Source: a virus. Taken from it: a stretch of 64,000 nt of DNA. The stretch lies in IMG/VR virus record IMGVR_UViG_3300017971_000284, positions 1 through 64,000 of that record, one strand, 5' to 3'. A program made the position numbers and the translations under genes. The notes below the pieces were generated by a model that worked only from the letters and a program-made list of their open reading frames with translations, did not search any database and was not told the DNA's origin. Positions 7,194-16,236 of the stretch are shown piece after piece. Each line of letters begins with the position of its first letter. The stretch's first letter is position 1.

Positions 7194-7225
7194 AACCCGC
7201 TTCAAATTAATGAAGCGGGTTTTTT
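7194..7225 (+). terminator. Intrinsic terminator
   Basis: AACCCGCTTCA (7194-7204) pairs with TGAAGCGGGTT (7211-7221), loop AATTAA, followed by a T-run. It closes the moron-like unit. Confidence 0.85.
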
Positions 7226-7263
7226 ATTTCTAATCCATCCAGGCTCAGCAAACAACCCCCTCT

Positions 7264-7305
7264 TTTAATTTTTAACTTTTTAATAAAATCCTTTTCTGTT
7301 ATCTT
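7264..7305 (+). promoter_or_regulatory. Phage promoter, copy A
   Basis: TTTTTA (7277-7282) inside the conserved context AATTTTTAACTTTTTA, 17-bp spacer ending TGT, -10 TATCTT (7300-7305). One of four copies with identical spacing. It drives scaffold, capsid and the genes behind them. Confidence 0.75.
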
Positions 7306-7355
7306 TTCCATAAATTATTACATTTTTGTCATTTTATACAGAAAGGGTAACTTTT

Positions 7356-8135
7356 ATGTCAGAAGAAAACAAAATGGATCAGGTATCCCAACAAACTGAA
7401 ACACAGGAAGAACCTAAATTTCAGCCTGCTAAAATTATTTTAAAACCAGAACAATCCAAAGAAAAAGAAGAGCCCAAGGTTTTCGATAAAGATTATGTTG
7501 AAAAACTTAGAAACGAAGCTGCCGAAAAACGAATCAGAGTAAAGCAAGCGGAAGAAAAGGCAAGTAAACTCGAAAAAGAATTGAATATAAAACTCAAAAC
7601 TTTTGACGAAATCCAAGAACAACTTTCTGAGCTTCAAAAAGAAAAAGAAGAACGTGATTTGGCCGGTGCATCAGATATCGAAAAACTCACAAGGCAACTT
7701 GAAAAACTTGCGAATCAGGTGAATGATTATAAAGGACAAATTGAGGAAAAAGATAAAATCGTAAGTCAACTATCCGAAAAGACAAAAATTCAGGATAGAA
7801 AAATTATGATCGACAGACTTGCCCAAGCTCAGGGAATTCAATTTGCCTCAAAATACGAGCGTGACGGATTTGTAAGAAATTTGCTTGAAAAAGATGATGA
7901 CGGAGAATTTATTCATAACGAAGAATCAATTGTTTATGAAATGAGCAAATTTAAAAAAACTCGTGTAAAAGTTCCGGAAACACCCGCTCCTGGGAATAAT
8001 AATAAAATGAGCGAAGTCCCGGATATTGACAGATTGAACACTTTATTGTCAAAAGACAGAGAAGAATTGACAGACAAAGAACTGAAAGAAATGGACGAAA
8101 TTTTGAATCGCATCGAGGAGAGACAAAAGAAATAA
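7356..8135 (+). CDS. Capsid scaffold protein
   Basis: A 259-residue Glu/Lys-rich protein dominated by predicted coiled coil (residues about 45-160, with phrases such as KASKLEKELN), directly upstream of the major capsid gene. This is the standard size, composition and place of a scaffold that directs procapsid assembly and is then lost. The frame is open from 7326, but GAAAGGGTAACTTTT precedes ATG 7356, which is chosen. It is the first gene after phage promoter A. Confidence 0.8.
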   Translation: MSEENKMDQVSQQTETQEEPKFQPAKIILKPEQSKEKEEPKVFDKDYVEKLRNEAAEKRIRVKQAEEKASKLEKELNIKLKTFDEIQEQLSELQKEKEERDLAGASDIEKLTRQLEKLANQVNDYKGQIEEKDKIVSQLSEKTKIQDRKIMIDRLAQAQGIQFASKYERDGFVRNLLEKDDDGEFIHNEESIVYEMSKFKKTRVKVPETPAPGNNNKMSEVPDIDRLNTLLSKDREELTDKELKEMDEILNRIEERQKK

Positions 8136-8227
8136 GGCTTGATGCCATTGCCTTCCCGAATTGATTGAAGGAATGCTGAAAAACTGACTCAAATCGAATT
8201 ATATATATGTTTGGGAGGTATTAAAAA

Positions 8228-9229
8228 ATGGCTTTTATGAATCTGACAACGACAACGGAATTCGCGAATCTTATTCCTGAAATTTGGGCGCGGAAGCTGT
8301 TTATGAAGGCTCAGGCGCTTCAATGGTGGCAGCGATTTGTGGGTAACGAAGGAAGTGGAATGCCTATTATCCGCAAAACAGAATTGCTTACAGAACCAGG
8401 CGATACCATTCGTGTTAACAGGCTTGTCGATCTTACGGGAACGGGGGTTACAGGCGAAAGTACACTTGTTGGGAACGAGGAACAAATCACTACTCAGCAG
8501 GTATCTGTTGTTCCGGAATGGATCAGGCACGGGGTTGCTTCGACGGGAAAAGCGAAAAAGCAAATTAATAATGACTTCAGACAGATGGCTATGACTTTGC
8601 TCGCCCGTTGGATTGCCGAAAAGCAGGACAAAGACAAATGGACAGCGGCGCAACAGACAGCGGCGGTAGGTTGGGAATCCGAAGCGATTGGGATTGTTTA
8701 CGGAGGCGATGCTACTTCTGTTGATACAATTGACAGTTCTGATGAATTCACAGCAGAAACAGTCCGAAAAACAGTTGCTCTTATGCGTGGCGACAATATT
8801 CATGGTATCTCTATTCCCGGATTGCCTGGCGAAGAATATTTTGTTTGTATGATTCATCCTTATCAGGCTTATAGCTTGAAACAAGATACGGAATGGATCA
8901 CAAATCATCGTGATTGTTCGGAACGTGGCAAAATGAATCCGATTTTTACCGGCGCTTTGGGTGAATTGGACGGTGCCGTAATTTACGAATCTACAAATTG
9001 CGGAAGAACTCAAAACGCCAATTCTCCGGCTGTTTATTATTCTCGTGCTGTTATGATCGGAGCCGAAGCAATTGCACACGGAGAAAACAAAGTTCTGACT
9101 TGGAACGAACAAACTCGGGATTATGGATTTGAACATGGTGTTGGGATTGAAATTGCTTATCAGGACAAAGTTCTTTGTGCAAAAGCAATTAAACAAATTG
9201 TAACATCTTCTGAGGCTCCGAACGCCTAA
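8228..9229 (+). CDS. Major capsid protein (N4 gp56-like family)
   Basis: The 333-residue protein resembles the N4-gp56 major capsid family. Near the N-terminus it has LIPEIWARKLFMKAQ. Next come GDTIRVNRL, a GTGVTGESTLVGNEEQ segment near residue 78, and a VPEWIRHGV strand. It would form the icosahedral shell. GGGAGGTATTAAAA gives a strong Shine-Dalgarno. A terminator and the second parS-like site follow. The upstream coiled-coil scaffold supports the call. Confidence 0.85.
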   Translation: MAFMNLTTTTEFANLIPEIWARKLFMKAQALQWWQRFVGNEGSGMPIIRKTELLTEPGDTIRVNRLVDLTGTGVTGESTLVGNEEQITTQQVSVVPEWIRHGVASTGKAKKQINNDFRQMAMTLLARWIAEKQDKDKWTAAQQTAAVGWESEAIGIVYGGDATSVDTIDSSDEFTAETVRKTVALMRGDNIHGISIPGLPGEEYFVCMIHPYQAYSLKQDTEWITNHRDCSERGKMNPIFTGALGELDGAVIYESTNCGRTQNANSPAVYYSRAVMIGAEAIAHGENKVLTWNEQTRDYGFEHGVGIEIAYQDKVLCAKAIKQIVTSSEAPNA

Positions 9230-9243
9230 TATTCTTTATTCTG

Positions 9244-9271
9244 GCGGGATTGAAACATATCCCGCTTTTTT
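9244..9271 (+). terminator. Intrinsic terminator after capsid gene
   Basis: GCGGGAT (9244-9250) pairs with ATCCCGC (9259-9265), loop TGAAACAT, then six T's. It would limit read-through into the glycosyltransferase island and raise the capsid share of the transcript. Confidence 0.85.
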
Positions 9272-9276
9272 AAAAT

Positions 9277-9292
9277 TGTTTCACGTGAAACA
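9277..9292. promoter_or_regulatory. parS-like palindrome, site 2
   Basis: TGTTTCACGTGAAACA exact. It is intergenic, 6 bases after the capsid terminator. Sites 2 and 4 share the longer string ATTGTTTCACGTGAAACATA. Confidence 0.7.
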
Positions 9293-9309
9293 TATCAGAA
9301 AGATAATTC

Positions 9310-9642
9310 ATGGAAAAACTGACTTATATAGGGAAAGAAGAAAAAGTTTTTATAATCAAGGGGCTAAGCGCATTAAGTGAATATAGAAAAATTGCATGCA
9401 CACCAAATTGCGTTTTTGTTTCCGGAAAAAATATCTCGCCAAACGCATTCAGATTATTGAAAAGAGAATACGGAAAATTTTTCGAATATGAACAATATCA
9501 ATTATCGCCGAAAGAAGCGTTTGAAGACAACATTACATCACTTATTGAAAAAACAAATTTGACCGAAAATGAAATTTCTGATATCCTTTCAAAATATATT
9601 ACAAAGAAAAAACCCGGAAGAAAGAAAGCATCTGAGAAGTGA
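9310..9642 (+). CDS. Hypothetical protein after capsid gene, 110 aa
   Basis: This soluble protein ends in a Lys/Arg-rich tail (KKKPGRKKASEK) of the kind seen in proteins that touch DNA or act as flexible linkers. Place and size would suit a head-completion or capsid-accessory protein, but no family was recognised. Its stop overlaps the GTG start of the next gene. Confidence 0.55.
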   Translation: MEKLTYIGKEEKVFIIKGLSALSEYRKIACTPNCVFVSGKNISPNAFRLLKREYGKFFEYEQYQLSPKEAFEDNITSLIEKTNLTENEISDILSKYITKKKPGRKKASEK

Positions 9643-10748
9643 AGGCAAGATATAGAAAATCCGGAACAAAAAGAGTAAGATTTTCAAAGCAAACGTATCA
9701 AATCACACCAGAGTGGGAACAAATCGATAACATAAATCTTTATCATTGGCTTACAAAACATCCGGATGTGTTTGATTGTGTTTGTCATTTTGATTATAAA
9801 TTGTTCCTTGGCATCGCGGATTATCTACGATTTGAAAACGGATTGATATTTTGTTCGGACAGATTTGTTACCAGAAAACTCGAAAAAATTCCTTTTGTAA
9901 TAAAACAAGCAGAAAGAGGCGACGGAACAAGAATTTATCGAATTGTAAATTATTCAGAGCAAAAACTTTCTGATTATCAAAATTTCGATACGACTGTAAA
10001 TACGCTTATATTCAGAAAACTCGGAGGGCTTGGTGATGTGATTATGACTTTCCCGGTTATTGAATATGCGAAAAAGAAAAATCCGAATTACAAAATCACT
10101 TATTCATGCCCTACTGAATTTCTGTGTCTTGCTGAAAATAATCCCTATATAGATACGCTTGTTCCATATTCTGACAATGTTACAAAAAAAAATTGGGATG
10201 TTGTGATTGATCTGACTCGGGATTGTATCAAATATGAAATGAAACATCAACCAAACGTATCTATGAATCGTTCAGAAGTATTTATGGATTCAGTCGGGTT
10301 TAATCCAAAAGAAACACCAAGACCAAAATTGTATTTGTCAGAAAAAGAATTGAATGATTTTTCAATGATCAATATCTGGGAATTTAAAAAAATTGCATTT
10401 ATCCTTGAATCAAATGCTCCGGTAAGATCTTGGGATAAAATTTATGAGTTAAGAAACAGATTACTGGAAGATAAAAACATTATTGGGTATGATGTGGCAA
10501 AATCAAAACCAAAAAATTACAAAGTCGGAAAATCAAATCCGTGGTTCAATAAATCATTAAGACAGGTAGCAAGTTTGTTAAATATATGTGATCTTGTCAT
10601 TGGTCCGGATACAGGCCCTATGCATATGGCGAGTGCTTTGAATGTTCCGACTTTGTGGTTGTTCACACATATCGATGGAAGTATAAGGATAAAAAATTAC
10701 GATCCTGATATAACACATTTTATTCAAGGAATGTGTGATTTTAAATGA
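9639..10748 (+). CDS. Glycosyltransferase family 9 (heptosyltransferase-like)
   Basis: The protein (369 aa, GTG start in a GTGA overlap) has the two GT9 landmarks: RKLGGLGDVIMTFPV near residue 126, the N-terminal Rossmann loop, and DLVIGPDTGPMHMASALNVP near residue 314, the nucleotide-sugar site. Family members add heptose or other sugars to lipopolysaccharide core. The first 120 residues are not part of the usual family and could be an acceptor-binding or virion-anchor domain. It heads an island of sugar and methyl transfer genes inside the structural operon, so the acceptor may be a virion protein, modified DNA or host surface glycan. Confidence 0.8.
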   Translation: MKARYRKSGTKRVRFSKQTYQITPEWEQIDNINLYHWLTKHPDVFDCVCHFDYKLFLGIADYLRFENGLIFCSDRFVTRKLEKIPFVIKQAERGDGTRIYRIVNYSEQKLSDYQNFDTTVNTLIFRKLGGLGDVIMTFPVIEYAKKKNPNYKITYSCPTEFLCLAENNPYIDTLVPYSDNVTKKNWDVVIDLTRDCIKYEMKHQPNVSMNRSEVFMDSVGFNPKETPRPKLYLSEKELNDFSMINIWEFKKIAFILESNAPVRSWDKIYELRNRLLEDKNIIGYDVAKSKPKNYKVGKSNPWFNKSLRQVASLLNICDLVIGPDTGPMHMASALNVPTLWLFTHIDGSIRIKNYDPDITHFIQGMCDFK

Positions 10749-12409
10749 AGCCATGCTGGTATAAAATTCATTGCTCAAACGGACAGCTTGAAAGAAGAAA
10801 AAATCCCGGATGCTCCCAATCGATATCCGTTGATGAAGTATTTGGAAAAACAGTTGATATTTTGTCAAAGCCAAATATTTCCTATTGTATTGTTTATGCC
10901 AACGATAAAAACATAAGAAAATGTCTTGAAAGAATAAAAGAACACAAAAGAAAAACAGATCAGGTTGTAGTAGCGAATAACGGATGTAAAACTTTTACAG
11001 AGCCAAACGTAAATCAATTATTCTCAAAAAACGAATACATTTATATAGAAAATAAAACAAATCTTGGTTGTATTCTTGCAAGAAATCAGACAATGAAAGC
11101 GGCTACGGGAATAACTTTGTTTATTCTCGATGATGATCAATTTATAAATTCTGATTCTCTCCATAAACTTCAATCAATTGAAGCCGATATCGTAGGAACA
11201 GAAGCGTGGTCGATGGATAGGTCCGGATACGCTTTTGATATTAAAGATAACAAAGGGCCGCTTGCATATGTAGGTGGTGGTGGGCTTATAGTAAAAAAGA
11301 AAATTGTCGAAACCATAGGCTATCTTGATGAAAATTATGCTCCGGCTTGGTTTTCCGATGCTGATTTTTGTTATAAGGCAAAGGGAAAAGGATATACAAT
11401 AGGATATCATCCAAATCCGAACATAGAACATTTGAAACATCAGACAGTAAATAATCAAAAAGATTTTGATAGTCAGGAGGCGTGGAGAAAATCACATAGA
11501 TATTTTTGTAATAAATGGCTGAATAAGAAAAAAACATTTAACATCAATCTTAATAAAAAACCAAAAATTAATATACTTATAGATTCCCCGGTTTGGTGTT
11601 GGAATACAAAATCAATAAACATAAAAAAATGGTTATCGGATGATTTTGATATCGATATAACTTTTGAATGGAACCAAAATGCAGATGTGTATTTTTCATA
11701 TGAAAGAAGATTACCAAATAGAAAGGCAAAATACATTACCGGAATAACAGCACATGTATATAACAATATTCCTAATTTTGAACAAATAATGAAAAATGCA
11801 AATGCCATTCATGCAAACAGTATATTGCTTTTTAATAAAATCAAATACTTGAATAATAATTGCCATTATGTTCCAAACGGAATAGATGAAAAACAATTTG
11901 AATTTTTTGAGCGGAATATAAAAGAGGAATTTACCGCTTGTTATGTTGGTAAAGATATTAAAAGAAAGGGGTTACGAGATATTATAATTCCGGCTTGTCA
12001 GAAAGCTGATGTAAAATTAAAAACACAGGTTGCGAAACATAACAGTACAAACCGGATAAATTATGAAGATATGCCAAAATTTTATCATGATATAGATTGT
12101 GTTGTGATAGCATCTGATTATGATGGAACTCCGAATTTTTTAATTGAGGGAGGTAGTATCGGGAGGACGTTTATTGGAAATAATATAGGAAATGTTCCTG
12201 AATTTTATATTGACGGTAATGAAAAAAATGGTATAATGATTTCAGACAAAAATAATGTAAATGAGTATGTTAAGGCATTAAAATATTTAAAAGAAAACAG
12301 AGAAGAATGCAGACAAATGGGAATCAAGGCAAGGGAAACAATCGAAAAATCATGGACGTGGAAAAATCAAGCCGAAAATTATCGAAAAATGTTTTGGTCT
12401 GTTGTTTGA
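10745..12409 (+). CDS. Bifunctional glycosyltransferase, GT2 plus GT4-like domains
   Basis: The N-terminal half is a GT-A fold, family 2-like domain: a TNLGCILARNQTM segment near residue 107, LFILDDDQF (metal-binding DxD-type) near residue 124 and AWFSDADFCYKAKGKGY near residue 203. The C-terminal half (from about residue 275) is GT-B, family 4/1-like, with HYVPNGIDEKQF, a KRKGL motif and SDYDGTPNFLIEGGSIG near residue 457. Such fusions add two sugars in sequence. The start overlaps the GT9 gene (ATGA). Probably cytoplasmic. Confidence 0.8.
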   Translation: MKPCWYKIHCSNGQLERRKNPGCSQSISVDEVFGKTVDILSKPNISYCIVYANDKNIRKCLERIKEHKRKTDQVVVANNGCKTFTEPNVNQLFSKNEYIYIENKTNLGCILARNQTMKAATGITLFILDDDQFINSDSLHKLQSIEADIVGTEAWSMDRSGYAFDIKDNKGPLAYVGGGGLIVKKKIVETIGYLDENYAPAWFSDADFCYKAKGKGYTIGYHPNPNIEHLKHQTVNNQKDFDSQEAWRKSHRYFCNKWLNKKKTFNINLNKKPKINILIDSPVWCWNTKSINIKKWLSDDFDIDITFEWNQNADVYFSYERRLPNRKAKYITGITAHVYNNIPNFEQIMKNANAIHANSILLFNKIKYLNNNCHYVPNGIDEKQFEFFERNIKEEFTACYVGKDIKRKGLRDIIIPACQKADVKLKTQVAKHNSTNRINYEDMPKFYHDIDCVVIASDYDGTPNFLIEGGSIGRTFIGNNIGNVPEFYIDGNEKNGIMISDKNNVNEYVKALKYLKENREECRQMGIKARETIEKSWTWKNQAENYRKMFWSVV

Positions 12410-12419
12410 AAGGTTTAAT

Positions 12420-13058
12420 ATGAAAACTTGCAAAGTTGACAAATGTTATAAAAAAAAATCTGTAAACGGATTTTGTAGACGACATTACGATCATATTCGC
12501 TTACATGGTAAAATACTAAAAAGAACAAGATTCGACCCTAATGATTTTATGTTTGAAGATAATATTTGTAAAATCCATCTCTATGATTATCATGGTAATA
12601 AAATAACAGAAGCAATCATTGATAAAGAAGATTATAAAAAAATTAAAAATCGAAAACGGCATATATCGAAAGGAGGATATGTTGTTGATAACAACAAAAT
12701 TATTTTATCAAGATTTCTTATAGATCTTAATGATAATAATTATTTTGTAGATCATATCAATATGAATGTTTTAGATAACAGAAAATGCAATCTGAGAATA
12801 TGTACAAATTCCAAAAACCAAATGAATAGAGGTAAACAAAATAATAATACTTCCGGGTTCAAAGGTGCCTCTTGGCATAAAATGCATAATAAATGGAGAT
12901 CGACAATCCAAAAAAACAGAAAACAAATCCATCTTGGTTATTTTAATACAAAAAACGAAGCTGCAAAAGCGTATAATGTAGCTGCTATTAAATATCATGA
13001 TGAATTTGCAAAATTGAATCAAATCATTAGGGCAAAAGATATAAAATTAGGAAAATAA
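12420..13058 (+). CDS. HNH homing endonuclease with AP2 DNA-binding domain
   Basis: The N-terminus has a zinc-ribbon-like set of Cys residues. The middle carries the HNH core: FVDHINMNVLDNRKCNLRI, with His, Asn and Asn residues in the expected places. The C-terminus has an AP2 domain (SGFKGASWHK, HLGYFNTKNEAAKAYNVAA). This is the common free-standing homing endonuclease layout of phages, which cuts a target lacking the insert and spreads by recombination. ATG 12420 follows GAAAGGTTTAAT. The frame also allows 12402. It interrupts the glycosyltransferase island and is probably selfish. Confidence 0.9.
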   Translation: MKTCKVDKCYKKKSVNGFCRRHYDHIRLHGKILKRTRFDPNDFMFEDNICKIHLYDYHGNKITEAIIDKEDYKKIKNRKRHISKGGYVVDNNKIILSRFLIDLNDNNYFVDHINMNVLDNRKCNLRICTNSKNQMNRGKQNNNTSGFKGASWHKMHNKWRSTIQKNRKQIHLGYFNTKNEAAKAYNVAAIKYHDEFAKLNQIIRAKDIKLGK

Positions 13059-13061
13059 ATC

Positions 13062-13637
13062 ATGAAAACAGATAATATCGTAAAATTAATTGTTGATTTG
13101 TGGGAAGTTCTACCAAATGATATCAAAACTAAAATTTTTGATAGTATAAAAAACGAAATTGGAAAACTTTTGACGGAATTGTTCAAAAAACAAAACCTCC
13201 CCAAACCAATGGCAATAACAACAATGGGAACAAAGCCAAAATACGACCCTATTCTTGTCGAATTAGCTGTTGAATTAGCTTTGAACGACGGAGCGACTAC
13301 GGAATCTGTAATTCGCCAAAAATATGAACTTTTGCAACGCGCCTTTAATATTGAACCAGAGATAAAAATAGAAACAATCATAAAAAACATCGAATACAGC
13401 GCGCAAAATCCGAAAAATCAAGAATATATGCAAAAACTTTCGAGTTTGTTTGAAGACGAATGGCGCAAAACAGGGTATTCAAAAATCGCAACAATTGCTT
13501 CTGAAATCGGGTATATGAAAAAAAAGATATTCGCAATCGGGAACGAACAAGAATTCGAATCTTTAAAAACACTTATGAGCAATGCATTTACGCAACTTAG
13601 AAACGCAATGGAAGAACAAAATACAAAAAGGGTTTAA
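13062..13637 (+). CDS. Hypothetical protein, 191 aa
   Basis: A mostly helical soluble protein with no recognised domain, starting MKTDNIVKLIVDLWEVLP. Its codon use has more CG-containing codons (gcgactacg, gcgcgcaa) than its neighbours, which may mean separate origin. It lies between the homing endonuclease and a Lar-type zinc protein. Function unknown. Confidence 0.6.
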   Translation: MKTDNIVKLIVDLWEVLPNDIKTKIFDSIKNEIGKLLTELFKKQNLPKPMAITTMGTKPKYDPILVELAVELALNDGATTESVIRQKYELLQRAFNIEPEIKIETIIKNIEYSAQNPKNQEYMQKLSSLFEDEWRKTGYSKIATIASEIGYMKKKIFAIGNEQEFESLKTLMSNAFTQLRNAMEEQNTKRV

Positions 13638-13642
13638 AATAA

Positions 13643-13867
13643 ATGAAAAAAATAAAAATCGATGTGCAAAAAATTGAAGAAATAGAGTTAGATATTGAGT
13701 CATGTCCGTTTTGTGGCAATGACGGAGTTATTACACAAAGAGGTATGCATTATTCGATAGGATGTTCTGATAATAAATGTATAGCGCATACAAACAAAAT
13801 GTCATCTGTATTCGATGATTATGAAGAAATGATAACATTGTGGAACAACAGGGTGATCAATGATTGA
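13643..13867 (+). CDS. Lar-like restriction alleviation zinc protein
   Basis: The protein (74 aa) shows the Lar pattern: CPFCGNDGVITQRG near residue 21, a second Cys pair in GCSDNKC, and the final WNNR motif. Lar proteins of Rac-type prophages ease host type I restriction by acting on the modification enzyme. Many phage homologues are named on the zinc motif alone, so the activity is not assured. It overlaps the next gene by eight bases. Confidence 0.65.
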   Translation: MKKIKIDVQKIEEIELDIESCPFCGNDGVITQRGMHYSIGCSDNKCIAHTNKMSSVFDDYEEMITLWNNRVIND

Positions 13868-14345
13868 ATTCAAAGAAGGAATGAGCATTCCAAAATATTT
13901 GCAAAATTATCTTGAAAAAAAACTAAAAGAAATAAAACCAAAATATTCGCTTGAATTTGGCACGGGATATGGTACTGCTACTGAAATCATTGCAAAATAT
14001 TCAGAAAAAGTTGATACGTTTGAAGATGATCCGAATTATTTTCGATATGTGTTTGAAAAATTTGGTAATAATAGCGGCAATGTAAGATGTATTCAAAACT
14101 ACTTCACGTTTATTGAAAAAGATATTAGTTACGATTTTGCATTTATAGACGGACCATCATCCGAAAAAAGAATAGCTCCGTTGTTCTTTCATTGGGATAA
14201 TATAAAATCAGGAGCTTTGTGCCTATTTGATGATGCCAATACACGCGGTATCAGAACGTTACTTAAAGCATTGAAAAATATGTATGGAATTAATTACAAA
14301 ATTGACAACAAAGAACGCGGAATATGCGAATTTGTGAAGCCATGA
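13860..14345 (+). CDS. Class I SAM-dependent methyltransferase-like protein
   Basis: A 161-residue Rossmann protein with motif I in SLEFGTGYGTATEI near residue 31, an acidic residue after beta-2 (DTFEDDPNYF) and YDFAFIDGPSSEKR near residue 91. This is the O-methyltransferase-like layout found with glycosyltransferases in sugar gene clusters. It lies directly upstream of two paralogous glycosyltransferase-like genes. The substrate is unknown, perhaps a sugar. Confidence 0.65.
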   Translation: MIEFKEGMSIPKYLQNYLEKKLKEIKPKYSLEFGTGYGTATEIIAKYSEKVDTFEDDPNYFRYVFEKFGNNSGNVRCIQNYFTFIEKDISYDFAFIDGPSSEKRIAPLFFHWDNIKSGALCLFDDANTRGIRTLLKALKNMYGINYKIDNKERGICEFVKP

Positions 14346-15043
14346 ACTATCCGGACATTCAAATAATGATTGACAGTGCTTCAAGGCCATTTTTGCTAAA
14401 GCAATCAGTTCCGACAATCATTGAACATCTTAAATATTCTGGGAAACTTGTTTACATTCTTCACGAAGCCGAATTATATAAAGAGCTTTCAGCAGAATGT
14501 GTTCATTGGGCGAAATATTCAAAGTTTTTTGACAGAATAGAAAAGAATAAACCGATAGGTCAGGGGATGTCAATTGGAAATGTTCTTAAACCATGTAACA
14601 CAAAGTATTTTATTCACTGGGAAGATGATCATATCGCTTTGAGAGATGTTCCGCTTGATGATATTATCAAAGTTATGGAAGAAAATGAAGATGTCAATCA
14701 AATCGCTTTCAACAAACGTGGGACGATGGGAAGTGTTGCGGATTGGCCTAAAAAAGAAGTAGAAAGGTCAGGATTCAAATTAACAACATCTCCCCATTGG
14801 CGTTATACAGCAGCAATATGGAGAACATCTTTTATAAAGCAAAGATGGGTTGATTTTCCGAATTCAGATAATAGCCATTGGCAAATTAACAAAGTACTTA
14901 AAAGGCCACATAAAACAAGACCTGACGCAAATTGGATAATCGATAATCTCGGAACGTATTATTGGGGACCTATTGGCGAGCCTCCTTATATTAAAAGCAT
15001 AGGCGGAGGTTATAGTAACAGAGGTATGGGATATAAATATTAA
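14342..15043 (+). CDS. GT-A-type glycosyltransferase-like protein, paralogue 1
   Basis: The N-terminal IMIDSASRPFLLKQSV segment and YFIHWEDDHIAL (a DxD-type metal motif near residue 98) fit a GT-A nucleotide-sugar transferase. TSPHWRYTAAIWRTSF near residue 147 and DANWIIDNLGTYYWGPIG near the end recur in the gene at 15118, which is a clear paralogue. ATG 14342 overlaps the methyltransferase stop. An in-frame start at 14324 is also possible. The acceptor is unknown. Confidence 0.65.
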   Translation: MNYPDIQIMIDSASRPFLLKQSVPTIIEHLKYSGKLVYILHEAELYKELSAECVHWAKYSKFFDRIEKNKPIGQGMSIGNVLKPCNTKYFIHWEDDHIALRDVPLDDIIKVMEENEDVNQIAFNKRGTMGSVADWPKKEVERSGFKLTTSPHWRYTAAIWRTSFIKQRWVDFPNSDNSHWQINKVLKRPHKTRPDANWIIDNLGTYYWGPIGEPPYIKSIGGGYSNRGMGYKY

Positions 15044-15062
15044 AAAATGAGAGGATAATAAA

Positions 15063-15125
15063 ATGATTATATATGATACAGATTTTAGTACAAAAGTCGG
15101 AGTAAAAGAAAAAACAAATGAATAA
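15063..15125 (+). CDS. Short coupling peptide, 20 aa
   Basis: MIIYDTDFSTKVGVKEKTNE, preceded by a fair Shine-Dalgarno (GAGAGGATAATAAA) and overlapping the next start by eight bases. It probably serves translational coupling or is a remnant. No function can be assigned. Confidence 0.35.
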   Translation: MIIYDTDFSTKVGVKEKTNE

Positions 15126-15867
15126 TCTTGCGGTATGCATAACAAGCGCATCAAGACCAAATTTGTTAAAAGAATCATTCAAATCAGCAAAAAAATATCT
15201 GAAAATACAAAAAGCGGGCAAATTAATTTTGCATGAAGATTTTTTTGACGAAGAAAAATCAAATCAAAACATTCATTGGGCAAAATACGAAGGCGATTTT
15301 GATGCAATTATAACATCGAATCCGAGAATAGGCCTTATTGGTACAATACGAAATATTCTTGGCCTTTCTTCCGGATACAATAAAAGATATATGTTGCGTT
15401 TATGTGATGATTTTGTATTTACTAAACACATTGATATTACAAAACTTATCAAACTAATGGATAATAATCCGGAAATAAATCAAATCATTTTTAATAAAAG
15501 AATAAATAATAGCTTTAAAGGTAATTTTATAAAAGAAGAGATAAAAATTGATGGAATAAAACTAACTACAAGCCCAAGATGGTCAAGTTTGAATTCAATT
15601 TGGCGTACTGATTTCATGCTTGATTGTTTTGAATGTTGTTTCGAAAAAATTAACGGAACAGGTGGCCAATATAATCCCTGGAAAACGTTTACAGAACACT
15701 TGGAAGATGAACTTGATTTTAAAAGCGATGATATAGATGCCGAATGGATAATTGAAAATCTCGGATGTTATCTGTATGGTGGAATAGGCGATGATAACAG
15801 CTTTGCAAATAAACATATAGGCGATGATGAGTCGATTGTATTTGCTCATAAAAGAAAGGTACTATAA
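15118..15867 (+). CDS. GT-A-type glycosyltransferase-like protein, paralogue 2
   Basis: A 249-residue paralogue of the previous transferase. Shared blocks include CITSASRPNLLKESF at the N-terminus, QNIHWAKYEGDFD, MLRLCDDFVF in place of HWEDDH, EINQIIFNKR, LTTSPRWSSLNSIWRTDFM and DAEWIIENLGCYLYGGIGDD. Tandem duplication followed by divergence is the simplest history, and the two may use different sugars or acceptors. Confidence 0.65.
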   Translation: MNNLAVCITSASRPNLLKESFKSAKKYLKIQKAGKLILHEDFFDEEKSNQNIHWAKYEGDFDAIITSNPRIGLIGTIRNILGLSSGYNKRYMLRLCDDFVFTKHIDITKLIKLMDNNPEINQIIFNKRINNSFKGNFIKEEIKIDGIKLTTSPRWSSLNSIWRTDFMLDCFECCFEKINGTGGQYNPWKTFTEHLEDELDFKSDDIDAEWIIENLGCYLYGGIGDDNSFANKHIGDDESIVFAHKRKVL

Positions 15868-15871
15868 ACAA

Positions 15872-16066
15872 ATGTGCAATTGTTCGAGTAATAATGTTGT
15901 TTCCGATATGGTTGGGAAACATTTGAAAGAATGTTTGGAATTACATGAAATAAAAAAACCATTTGTTGATAAATATAATTTTGAATTTTCATATAATATC
16001 AATGAGCACGGAGTTTCAGAAACAAATATACTTATTACGATTAAAGTAATTAACGATGAAGGTTAG
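15872..16066 (+). CDS. Hypothetical protein, 64 aa
   Basis: A small protein with an N-terminal CNC motif and a beta-rich end (ILITIKVIND). ATG 15872 is chosen because the longer frame from 15824 overlaps the transferase. The ribosome-binding site is weak (AAGAAAGG is 16 bases upstream). No family recognised. Confidence 0.45.
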   Translation: MCNCSSNNVVSDMVGKHLKECLELHEIKKPFVDKYNFEFSYNINEHGVSETNILITIKVINDEG

Positions 16067-16068
16067 AT

Positions 16069-16236
16069 ATGAAAAGCTACTCTTGGCAATGTTCACAATG
16101 TTTTTATACAGATAATGAAATTGTTATAAAGACACAACGACCAAAAAAAATTAAAAAATGCCCTCTTTGTAAATCGGGAATGTATGTATATGAACTTGGT
16201 GACGAATTCAAACCAAAAATAGGAAGAAAAAAATGA
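16069..16236 (+). CDS. Small rubredoxin-type zinc-ribbon protein, 55 aa
   Basis: MKSYSWQCSQCFYTDNE is followed by CPLCKSGMYVYE: two CxxC pairs 24 residues apart, a classical zinc ribbon. The rest is Lys-rich. It is coupled by ATGA to the next gene. Function unknown. Confidence 0.55.
   Translation: MKSYSWQCSQCFYTDNEIVIKTQRPKKIKKCPLCKSGMYVYELGDEFKPKIGRKK

Noticed and set aside
8189-9196. 335-residue open frame on the minus strand across the capsid gene
   Set aside because: It is the mirror of the highly biased codons of the major capsid gene, has no ribosome-binding site or recognisable domain, and opposes a gene that is certain.
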